Shown here one piece after another: positions 1 to 4,622 of a DNA stretch of 5,279 nucleotides (positions are counted from its first letter, which is position 1; each line of letters starts with the position of its first letter). A program made the translations under genes and the position numbers. The stretch is taken from assembly GCA_018715445.1 (NCBI GenBank), contig DVLP01000032.1:1-5279 (forward strand), written 5' to 3'. The notes beneath the pieces were generated by a model. The model had not been told where the DNA came from, did not search any database, and saw nothing but the letters and a program-made list of their open reading frames with translations. This stretch comes from Candidatus Avipropionibacterium avicola (GTDB lineage Bacteria; Actinomycetota; Actinomycetes; Propionibacteriales; Propionibacteriaceae).

Positions 1-148
1 AGACCGAGGCGATCGTGGCGCAGACCATGAGGGCCAGTCCGAGGGCTGCCGTCAGGCGGGCCGGGCCCTTCACCACCAGGACGGCAACCACGAGCGCGAT
101 CAGGCCGGGCAGCGAAGCCACGAAGCCGGCGACCAGGAGTTCACCCAT
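1..148 (-). CDS. Small membrane protein, partial (C-terminus beyond left edge)
   Basis: No family recognised. The first 49 codons are visible, reading from ATG at 148-146 towards the left edge without a stop. The protein starts MGELLVAGFV and is very hydrophobic. One membrane segment spans about residues 4-26, and a second begins near residue 31 and runs to the window edge. A short basic link (VKGPARL) lies between them. The start is well supported: GGGAGG lies six bases upstream, and the ATG overlaps the stop of the preceding gene as TGATG, an arrangement typical of translational coupling. It is probably the third gene of a lysC-led minus-strand operon. The visible part resembles the N-terminal half of its neighbour in layout (membrane segment, R/K-G-x-x-R-type link, membrane segment), so the two may be diverged duplicates. 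The function is unknown, and an inner-membrane location is inferred from hydrophobicity only. Confidence 0.7.
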   Translation of the reverse strand, partial: MGELLVAGFVASLPGLIALVVAVLVVKGPARLTAALGLALMVCATIASV

Positions 149-477
149 CACTGGCCTCCCGGTCCCGGACTGGGCTGCACCCAACCCGACGGTTCACGCG
201 GAGGTGGGTCGGTCTCGAGCCGGCGCTGACGGGAGGCCACAGCGGCCGCAGCCAGGAAACATCCCACCTCGAGCAGCATCAGGACGCTCGAGGCCATTCC
301 GTACGATGTCGGCGTCAGCCGACCGGCTCCGACCAGCAGTTGCAGGCCCAACCCGATCAGGGTGAGCCCGATCGCAACGGCACCGAGGACCCGGGGCACG
401 CCACGGGTGAGCACGATGATCACCACGCCGACGGCGACGGTGATCACCCAGGGCAGGACGATCGCCAGTTGCACCAC
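148..477 (-). CDS. Small three-helix membrane protein of unknown function (109 aa)
   Basis: No family recognised. The 109-residue protein has three likely membrane segments (about residues 4-23, 30-50 and 60-82). A short charged stretch (SRQRRLETD) and a proline- and glycine-rich tail (about 90-109) follow, and the tail is probably cytoplasmic. There is no cysteine pair or catalytic motif. The start is one of two adjacent GTG codons (477-475 or 474-472). An AGGA seven bases upstream favours the first. The gene lies 55 bases after the lysC stop in the same direction, with no convincing terminator between, so co-transcription with lysC is likely. Its stop overlaps the ATG of the next gene by one base. 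The frame overlaps two antisense or shifted open frames, but hydrophobic periodicity and the coupled downstream start favour this one. No role in lysine or ectoine metabolism can be inferred from the sequence. Confidence 0.72.
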   Translation of the reverse strand: MVQLAIVLPWVITVAVGVVIIVLTRGVPRVLGAVAIGLTLIGLGLQLLVGAGRLTPTSYGMASSVLMLLEVGCFLAAAAVASRQRRLETDPPPREPSGWVQPSPGPGGQ

Positions 478-532
478 GTCGCCATCCTGTCACGCATCGG
501 TCCACCCGTGGGGGATCCGAGGCGGGCTGGTT

Positions 533-1051
533 TCAGCGACCGGTCCCGGCGTAGACCACGGCCTCGCCGTCGGCGTCGAGGCCGAAGGCGGTGTGGGCAG
601 CACGGACGGCCCGGGGGACGTCGTCGGTGTCGACGACGACCGAGATCCGGATCTCGGAGGTGCTGATCATCTCCAGGTTGACCTCGGCCTCGGCCAGTGC
701 GGTGAAGAACTTGGCGGTGACTCCCGGATGGGACCGCATGCCCACACCCACCACCGAGACCTTGCCGATCCGGTCGTCGTAGAGGACGTCGGAGAAGCCG
801 ACCTCCTCCTTGACACCCTGCAGGGCCTGGATGGCCCGCTGGCCATCACCCTTGGGGACGGTGAAGGAGATGTCGGTCCGCGAGGTCTCCACCTCGGAGA
901 TGTTCTGGACGATCATGTCGATGTTGACATCGGCCGACGACACCGCGTTGAAGATCTTGGCGGCCTCCCCGATCCGGTCGGGCACACCGACGATGGTGAT
1001 CTTGGCCTCGCCGGTGTCGTGTGCGACCCCGGAGATGATGGCGTGTTCCAT
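533..1051 (-). CDS. lysC: Aspartokinase beta subunit from an internal in-frame start (172 aa)
   Basis: Inside lysC, codon 249 is an ATG (1051-1049) preceded by a perfect GGAGG with an eight-base spacer. Translation from it would give a 172-residue protein beginning [10 protein letters not shown] and containing only the two ACT domains. In Corynebacterium glutamicum and mycobacteria, aspartokinase is an alpha2beta2 enzyme whose beta subunit is made from the same kind of internal start. The corynebacterial beta subunit is also 172 residues and begins at the equivalent methionine. The site and length are seen in the sequence; that it is used here is inferred from the family. The beta subunit has no kinase domain and forms the Lys/Thr-binding ACT interface with the alpha subunit. 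Confidence 0.7.
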   Translation of the reverse strand: MEHAIISGVAHDTGEAKITIVGVPDRIGEAAKIFNAVSSADVNIDMIVQNISEVETSRTDISFTVPKGDGQRAIQALQGVKEEVGFSDVLYDDRIGKVSVVGVGMRSHPGVTAKFFTALAEAEVNLEMISTSEIRISVVVDTDDVPRAVRAAHTAFGLDADGEAVVYAGTGR

Positions 1052-1795
1052 GGTGATGTCCTCCAGATCCTTGACCCAGGTGCCGTCCTTGGCGGAGAAG
1101 GACGAACGAACGTGGATGGGTACGTTTTCGCGGCGGGCGTACTCGACACAGCGCAGGTGCAGGATCTTGGACCCGCAGGCCGCAAGCTCCAACATCTCCT
1201 CGTAGGAGATCTCCGGGATCCGCCGGGCGGCCGGCGCGATCCGGGGGTCGGCGGTGAAGACGCCGTCGACGTCGGTGTAGATCTCACAGGCGTCAGCGTT
1301 GAGGGCTGCCGCCAGGGCCACGGCGGTGGTGTCGGAGCCGCCCCGGCCGATGGTGGTGACGTCCTTGGTGTCCTGGCTGACACCTTGGAAGCCGGCGACG
1401 ATCACGATGTCGCCCTCGTCGACGGCCGACTCGATCCGGCCAGGGGTGATGTTCATGATCCGCGCATTGCCGTGGGCGCTGGTGGTGATCACCCCGGCCT
1501 GGGAACCGGTGAAGGAGCGGGCATGGGCGCCGAGGTCGGCGATCGCCATCGCCAGCAGCGCCGCACTCATCCGCTCGCCGGCGGTCAGCAGCATGTCCAG
1601 CTCGCGGTCCGGTGGCTGCGGCGAGACCTGGGTGGCCAGGTCGAGCAGCTCGTCGGTGGTGTCCCCCATGGCCGAGATCACCACCACGACCTCGTTGCCG
1701 GCCTGCTTGGTGGACACGACCCGCTTGGCGACACGCTTGATGCTCTCGGCATCGGCGACGGACGAGCCTCCGTACTTCTGCACCACGCGCCCCAC
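533..1795 (-). CDS. lysC: Aspartate kinase (aspartokinase), alpha subunit
   Basis: Catalyses ATP-dependent phosphorylation of L-aspartate to 4-aspartyl phosphate. This is the first step towards lysine, threonine, methionine, diaminopimelate and, through aspartate-semialdehyde, ectoine. It is a cytoplasmic enzyme of 420 residues, against about 421 in corynebacteria. The amino-acid kinase domain covers about residues 2-230, with KYGGSS at 7-12, GRGGSDTTA at 150-158 and [12 protein letters not shown] at 174-185. Two ACT regulatory domains follow (about 265-340 and 345-415), the second with STSEIRIS at 378-385, and the protein ends in VVYAGTGR. The frame is open ten codons further upstream, but GTG at 1795-1793 is the better start: GGAGGA lies five bases before it and the protein then begins with the conserved GRVVQKYGG. 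Positions equivalent to known corynebacterial feedback sites look unmutated (S300, T307, G344; alignment from memory). This suggests ordinary Lys/Thr feedback control rather than a desensitised ectoine-specific Ask_Ect. It is divergent from ectA. Confidence 0.96.
   Translation of the reverse strand: MGRVVQKYGGSSVADAESIKRVAKRVVSTKQAGNEVVVVISAMGDTTDELLDLATQVSPQPPDRELDMLLTAGERMSAALLAMAIADLGAHARSFTGSQAGVITTSAHGNARIMNITPGRIESAVDEGDIVIVAGFQGVSQDTKDVTTIGRGGSDTTAVALAAALNADACEIYTDVDGVFTADPRIAPAARRIPEISYEEMLELAACGSKILHLRCVEYARRENVPIHVRSSFSAKDGTWVKDLEDITMEHAIISGVAHDTGEAKITIVGVPDRIGEAAKIFNAVSSADVNIDMIVQNISEVETSRTDISFTVPKGDGQRAIQALQGVKEEVGFSDVLYDDRIGKVSVVGVGMRSHPGVTAKFFTALAEAEVNLEMISTSEIRISVVVDTDDVPRAVRAAHTAFGLDADGEAVVYAGTGR
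1060..1064 (-). promoter_or_regulatory. Internal Shine-Dalgarno for aspartokinase beta
   Basis: GGAGG on the minus strand, eight bases upstream of the internal ATG at 1051-1049. It falls over the codons for L244-E245-D246 of the alpha subunit, so the sequence is doing double duty as coding and ribosome-binding DNA. It is the main sequence evidence for a separate beta product. Confidence 0.65.
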
Positions 1796-1800
1796 GGGAG

Positions 1801-1806
1801 TCCTCC
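1801..1806 (-). promoter_or_regulatory. Shine-Dalgarno that fixes the GTG start of lysC
   Basis: GGAGGA on the minus strand, five bases before GTG at 1795-1793. The upstream in-frame alternative at 1825 would place this motif inside the coding region and add ten residues ([10 protein letters not shown]) not expected in the family. The motif therefore decides the start. Confidence 0.8.
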
Positions 1807-1849
1807 AGTTCTGCTGGCGCCACAATTGACCCGATTTCGGGCCGACGCC

Positions 1850-1878
1850 ACTCTAGCGGCCAGCTCACAGCAGTGCGA
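1850..1878 (-). promoter_or_regulatory. Candidate lysC promoter
   Basis: On the minus strand, TAGAGT at 1855-1850 fits the actinobacterial -10 pattern TANNNT. The hexamer 17 bases upstream (TCGCAC, 1878-1873) is a poor -35. A start of transcription near 1843 would leave a leader of about 48 bases before the GTG. That leader contains a small hairpin, CCCGA/TCGGG at 1830-1841. This is a pattern match only, and such matches occur by chance. Confidence 0.3.
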
Positions 1879-2085
1879 TTCCGATCCGGGTGGCGAGCGC
1901 CCGAAAAACCGCCCGACCGGGCTCGAACGAGGTGGTCGGCCCCTCATCCGGGGACCGTCCGAGGCCCTCACGCGTGCGCGCGCGTTTCAGCGGACAGATC
2001 AGCCCCGTCGAGCGCACAACCCCTCGAGGACACCTGCTCGTCACCCCGACGTCGAACGTGATGATGCACACATTGCGCCAACTCT

Positions 2086-2102
2086 TCCTTTGAGACAAAG
2101 GA
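2086..2102. repeat. Inverted repeat 1 upstream of ectA (7-bp arms, 3-base centre)
   Basis: TCCTTTG-AGA-CAAAGGA, with perfect arms. As DNA it could be an operator half-site pair. As RNA it would form a small hairpin whose right arm contains the AAAGGA of the orphan ribosome-binding site at 2098-2103. It lies in the most A+T-rich part of the intergenic region. The arms resemble those of inverted repeat 2 (CCTTTG versus CCCTTG). Confidence 0.6.
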
Positions 2103-2114
2103 GAAATAAAGATG
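2098..2114 (+). other. Orphan Shine-Dalgarno and ATG upstream of ectA
   Basis: AAGGAG at 2098-2103 is followed after eight bases by ATG at 2112-2114. The 12 bases AGACAAAGGAGA at 2093-2104 are identical to those before ectD at 4606-4617, so this looks like a genuine ribosome-binding site of this genome. The frame it opens is arginine-rich (MRSLLSLARKGYRR...). It passes the ectA start in another frame and ends at 2384, inside ectA. Third codon positions before 2220 are only moderately G+C-rich, unlike the real genes here. The product has no recognisable motif. It could be a leader peptide, a relic, or chance. Confidence 0.35.
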
Positions 2115-2127
2115 AGATCGCTGCTTT

Positions 2128-2143
2128 CCCTTGCACGCAAGGG
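2128..2143. repeat. Inverted repeat 2 upstream of ectA (7-bp arms, 2-base centre)
   Basis: CCCTTGC-AC-GCAAGGG, with perfect arms. The centre is about 41.5 bases from the centre of inverted repeat 1, close to four turns of B-DNA. It is about 85 bases upstream of the ectA start and upstream of the candidate -35 at 2183. The two-base centre makes it a poor RNA hairpin unless the inner pairs open, so a protein-binding palindrome is the more natural reading. No known regulator consensus is recognised. Confidence 0.6.
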
Positions 2144-2182
2144 TTATCGGCGAACCCGGCTCCGCAACCGGTGGCACAGGGG

Positions 2183-2211
2183 TTGGTCTGAGCACCGAAG
2201 AGGGCTAAGTT
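2183..2211 (+). promoter_or_regulatory. Candidate ectA promoter, possibly leaderless
   Basis: TTGGTC at 2183-2188 and TAAGTT at 2206-2211, separated by 17 bases, fit a loose primary-sigma promoter (TTG... and TANNNT). The -10 element ends nine bases before the ectA ATG, so transcription would start at or a few bases before the start codon. This would explain why ectA lacks the AAGGAG motif that ectB, ectC and ectD all have. Leaderless genes are common in actinobacteria. Support is pattern-based only, and a promoter further upstream near 2090 is also possible. Confidence 0.4.
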
Positions 2212-2220
2212 GGGGCAACG

Positions 2221-2757
2221 ATGACCTCCACAAGACAGACCACTCTGCCCACGGAAGACATTCGGACCCAGATCACGTTCCGCCCGCCGGCGTTGACCGA
2301 CGGCGCAGCGATGTGGCGTGTGGCAAGGGATTCTGCCCGCCTCGATCTGAACTCTCCCTATGCCTACACCCTCTGGGCCCGTGACTTCGCCGACACCACC
2401 GTCGTCGCTGAGGTGGACGGGGAGGTGGTGGGCTTCGTCACCGGCTACCGCAGGCCCACCGAGCCCGAGACCGTGATGGTGTGGCAGGTCGCCGTGGACG
2501 ACAACTTCCGCGGCCACGGCATCGCCCGACGCATGTTGGACGAGCTGGTGGCACGGACCGGGACCACGACGGTGGAAACCACCATCACCGACGACAACCA
2601 GGCCTCCCAGGCCCTGTTCACCTCGTTCTCCGACCACCACGGAGCCGACCATGAGGTGACTCCGTTGTTCACCTCGGTCCACTTCCCGGCCGATGCACCG
2701 GCCGAACCGGAGTTGCTGCACCGCATCAGCGGCATCTCCGCGCAACCGGTGTACTGA
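2221..2757 (+). CDS. ectA: L-2,4-diaminobutyrate N4-acetyltransferase
   Basis: Second step of ectoine synthesis: transfers an acetyl group from acetyl-CoA to L-2,4-diaminobutyrate, giving N-gamma-acetyl-diaminobutyrate in the cytoplasm. It is a single GNAT domain of 178 residues, the usual family length. Visible signatures are LDLNSPYAYTLW (41-52), VMVWQVAV (85-92), the acetyl-CoA pyrophosphate-binding loop RGHGIA (97-102) and ETTITDDNQASQALF (119-133). The first 20 residues are variable in the family. The start is secure on the upstream side because TAA at 2206-2208 is in frame. The next methionine, residue 31, would cut into the fold. There is no real Shine-Dalgarno before the ATG (only GGGG at 2212-2215), unlike its three downstream partners. 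It is the first gene of the ect cluster, with 103 bases before ectB. Confidence 0.96.
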   Translation: MTSTRQTTLPTEDIRTQITFRPPALTDGAAMWRVARDSARLDLNSPYAYTLWARDFADTTVVAEVDGEVVGFVTGYRRPTEPETVMVWQVAVDDNFRGHGIARRMLDELVARTGTTTVETTITDDNQASQALFTSFSDHHGADHEVTPLFTSVHFPADAPAEPELLHRISGISAQPVY

Positions 2758-2764
2758 CCCGCTC

Positions 2765-2819
2765 GGCGCCCGGTGGCGCCCGAACCTGCGGCGCCGTGCA
2801 CTCTGACGGCTGGCGCCGC
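2765..2819 (+). repeat. Four GGCGCC palindromes forming two hairpins between ectA and ectB
   Basis: The self-complementary hexamer GGCGCC occurs at 2765-2770, 2775-2780, 2790-2795 and 2812-2817. In RNA the first two can pair as a six-base stem with a CGGT loop. The last two can pair as an eight-base stem (GCGGCGCC 2788-2795 with GGCGCCGC 2812-2819) around a 16-base loop. No U-run follows, so it is not a classical intrinsic terminator. It may slow transcription, protect the upstream or downstream message from decay, or simply reflect GC-rich spacer DNA. Confidence 0.55.
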
Positions 2820-2860
2820 CCAAGACTCACCAGCAGATTGTCAACCCCACAAGGAGAAAC

Positions 2861-4144
2861 ATGACTACCACGGTCTTCGAGAACCGTGAGTCCGTCGTTC
2901 GCGGCTACTGCCGCAACTGGCCCGTTGTCTTTTCCCAGGCACGCGGCGCCGAGCAGTTCACCGAGGATGGGGAGCGATACCTCGACTTCTTCTCCGGCGC
3001 TGGCGCGCTGAACTACGGACACAACCACCCGAAGCTCAAGCAGGCCCTGCTGGACTACCTGTCCAGCGATGCGGTGATCCACTCGCTGGACATGTACACC
3101 GAGGCCAAGCGTGACTTCCTCGACACCTTCACCGAGCTCATCCTTGAACCGCGCGGGATGGACCACAAGGTCCAGTTCCCCGGCCCGACCGGGACCAACA
3201 CCGTCGAAGCGGCCCTCAAGATCGCGCGCAAGGTGACCGGACGCACCGAGGTGATGTCGTTCACCAACGCATTCCACGGCATGACCCTCGGCTCGTTGGC
3301 CGTGACGGGCAACTCGATGAAGCGCAGTGGTGCCGGGACCCCGCTGTACCACGCGACCTCGGCGCCGTACGACGGCTTCCTTGACGGTCGCACCCCCGAC
3401 TTCCTCTGGCTGGAGCGTGTCTGGGCCGACAGCGGATCGGGCCAGGAACTGCCCGCCGCGGTGATCGTCGAGACGGTGCAGGGCGAGGGCGGACTCAACG
3501 CCGGCCGCATGGAGTGGCTGCGCAACCTCGCCGACCTCTGCCGCCGTTACGACGTGAAGCTGATCGTCGATGACGTCCAGGCCGGGTGTGGCCGTACCGG
3601 CTCGTTCTTCTCGTTCGAGCCGGCCGAGATCCAGCCCGACGTGATCTGCCTGTCGAAGTCGCTGTCCGGCCTCGGCCTGCCGATGGCCGTCACCCTGCTG
3701 CGCCCCGAGATGGACCAGTGGGAGCCGGGTGAGCACAACGGGACCTTCCGTGGCTTCAACCCCGGCTTCGTGACCGCCACCGCGGCGCTGAAGGAGTTCT
3801 GGAGCGACGACAGCTTCGCCACGACCGTGCGCGAGCGCGGCGAGCAGCTGAAGGCCGGACTGGAGCGGATCGCCGACCTGGTGCCCGATGCGAGCTACCG
3901 AGGCCGCGGACTGCTGTCGGGGGTCCACTTCCCTGACATCACCATTGCCGAGAAGGTGGCAGCAGAAGCGTTCGAGCGTGGCCTGCTGGTCGAGACCTCT
4001 GGTCCCGAGAGCGAGGTCATCAAGACCATGCCGCCGCTGACCATCTCGAGCGAGCAGCTGGCCGAAGGCCTGGACATCCTGTTCGAGGCCGCCACCACCG
4101 TCATCGAGCCGTCCGACGCCGACGCGGCGTCGAAGGCCGCCTGA
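2861..4144 (+). CDS. ectB: Diaminobutyrate--2-oxoglutarate transaminase (ectoine pathway)
   Basis: First committed step of ectoine synthesis: moves the amino group of L-glutamate to aspartate-4-semialdehyde, giving L-2,4-diaminobutyrate and 2-oxoglutarate. It is a cytoplasmic class III PLP-dependent aminotransferase of 427 residues, the normal EctB size. The phosphate-binding GPTGTN lies at 108-113, NAFHG at 136-140, ETVQGEGG at 204-211 and the cofactor-ring segment IVDDVQAGCGRTG at 235-247. The PLP lysine is K266 within CLSKSLSG, and HNGTFRGFNP is at 292-301. Starting at ATG 2861 keeps the conserved N-terminus (VFENRESVVRGYCRNWP). AAGGAG at 2851-2856 lies four bases upstream. ectC follows after only 16 bases, so the two are surely co-transcribed; ectA is 103 bases upstream across GC-rich hairpins. 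The substrate comes from aspartokinase (encoded divergently) plus an asd gene not in the window. Confidence 0.97.
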   Translation: MTTTVFENRESVVRGYCRNWPVVFSQARGAEQFTEDGERYLDFFSGAGALNYGHNHPKLKQALLDYLSSDAVIHSLDMYTEAKRDFLDTFTELILEPRGMDHKVQFPGPTGTNTVEAALKIARKVTGRTEVMSFTNAFHGMTLGSLAVTGNSMKRSGAGTPLYHATSAPYDGFLDGRTPDFLWLERVWADSGSGQELPAAVIVETVQGEGGLNAGRMEWLRNLADLCRRYDVKLIVDDVQAGCGRTGSFFSFEPAEIQPDVICLSKSLSGLGLPMAVTLLRPEMDQWEPGEHNGTFRGFNPGFVTATAALKEFWSDDSFATTVRERGEQLKAGLERIADLVPDASYRGRGLLSGVHFPDITIAEKVAAEAFERGLLVETSGPESEVIKTMPPLTISSEQLAEGLDILFEAATTVIEPSDADAASKAA

Positions 4145-4160
4145 GCGAAGGAGACAACGG

Positions 4161-4583
4161 ATGAAGGTCGTCAACCTGTCCGACCTGGACGGCACCGAGA
4201 ACGATGTCGACCACGGCAACTGGCGCAGCCGTCGGTTCGTGCTGGCCAAGGACGGCGTGGGCTTCTCGTTCCACGACACCGTGCTGCGGGCCGGCACCAG
4301 CACCGACATGTGGTACGCCAACCACATCGAATGCGTCTACGTCTACCAGGGCAACGGAACCCTGGTGAACCGGGACAGCGGCGAGAAGTTCGAGCTGCGC
4401 CCCGGGACGATGTACCTGCTCAACGATCACGACAAGCACACGGTCATTGCCGAGACCGACATCCACACCGCTTGCGTGTTCAATCCACCGGTCACCGGCC
4501 GCGAGGTCCACGACGAGAACGGGGTCTACCCGTTGATCGTCGAGGAGCCCGCTCCGTCCTCCACCGACGGGGTCACCGCCTGA
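4161..4583 (+). CDS. ectC: L-ectoine synthase
   Basis: Closes the ring of N-gamma-acetyl-diaminobutyrate with loss of water to give ectoine. It is a small cytoplasmic cupin of 140 residues, slightly longer than the common 130 or so because of an acidic, serine-rich tail. The residues reported as iron ligands in studied EctC proteins are all in place: E57 (in HIECVYV), Y85 (in GTMYLLN) and H93 (in DKHTV). Residues assigned to substrate binding also match by position: W21, T40, Y52, C105, F107, E115 and H117 (in TGREVHDENGVYP). These family assignments are recalled, not computed. AAGGAG at 4148-4153 is seven bases before the ATG. The gene sits 16 bases after ectB and 39 bases before ectD in one unit. 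Nothing suggests it is broken. Confidence 0.97.
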   Translation: MKVVNLSDLDGTENDVDHGNWRSRRFVLAKDGVGFSFHDTVLRAGTSTDMWYANHIECVYVYQGNGTLVNRDSGEKFELRPGTMYLLNDHDKHTVIAETDIHTACVFNPPVTGREVHDENGVYPLIVEEPAPSSTDGVTA

Positions 4584-4622
4584 CCGCGACCAAGAGAAAC
4601 ACAACAGACAAAGGAGATTTCG

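Larger units (their letters stand above)
1796..2220. other. Divergent lysC / ectA intergenic region
   Basis: These 425 bases separate the starts of lysC (minus) and ectA (plus). No open frame here looks like a conserved protein. The open frames that cross it are long, arginine- or proline-rich and without recognisable motifs. The lysC-proximal part holds the lysC leader and a weak promoter match. The centre (1900-2060) is GC-rich with an alternating pyrimidine-purine tract at 1969-1985 and short palindromes such as CCTCGAGG at 2022-2029. The stretch 2082-2115 is noticeably A+T-rich for this genome. Together with the following 100 bases it holds the inverted repeats, orphan ribosome-binding site and ectA promoter candidate listed separately. 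This is the likely site of osmotic or nitrogen-responsive control of ectoine genes, but no known operator consensus is recognised. Confidence 0.75.

Noticed and set aside
1796..1825. Longer lysC start ten codons upstream
   Set aside because: It adds non-family residues and has no ribosome-binding site, whereas GTG 1795 has GGAGGA at the right spacing and restores the conserved N-terminus.
1865..2140. Minus-strand 91-codon frame in the intergenic region that could be a small regulator
   Set aside because: No helix-turn-helix pattern or ribosome-binding site is visible, the composition is Arg/Ser/Pro-rich, and it would overlap the likely lysC promoter and its upstream DNA.
362..2191. Open plus-strand frame of 609 codons opposite lysC and across the intergenic region
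   Set aside because: It is the antisense shadow of the G/C-ended codons of lysC. It is rich in Gly, Asp, Val and His with no domain, and lysC is unmistakable on the other strand.
2765..2819. Rho-independent terminator after ectA
   Set aside because: Stems are GC-rich, but no run of T follows either stem, and ectB continues the same pathway downstream.
2041..2823. Open minus-strand frame of 260 codons opposite ectA
   Set aside because: Antisense shadow of ectA extended into non-coding DNA on both sides, with no recognisable motif or ribosome-binding site.
2726..4327. Open minus-strand frame of 533 codons opposite ectB
   Set aside because: Antisense shadow of ectB and the ectC start. It has low-complexity composition and no conserved motif, while ectB has all catalytic motifs.
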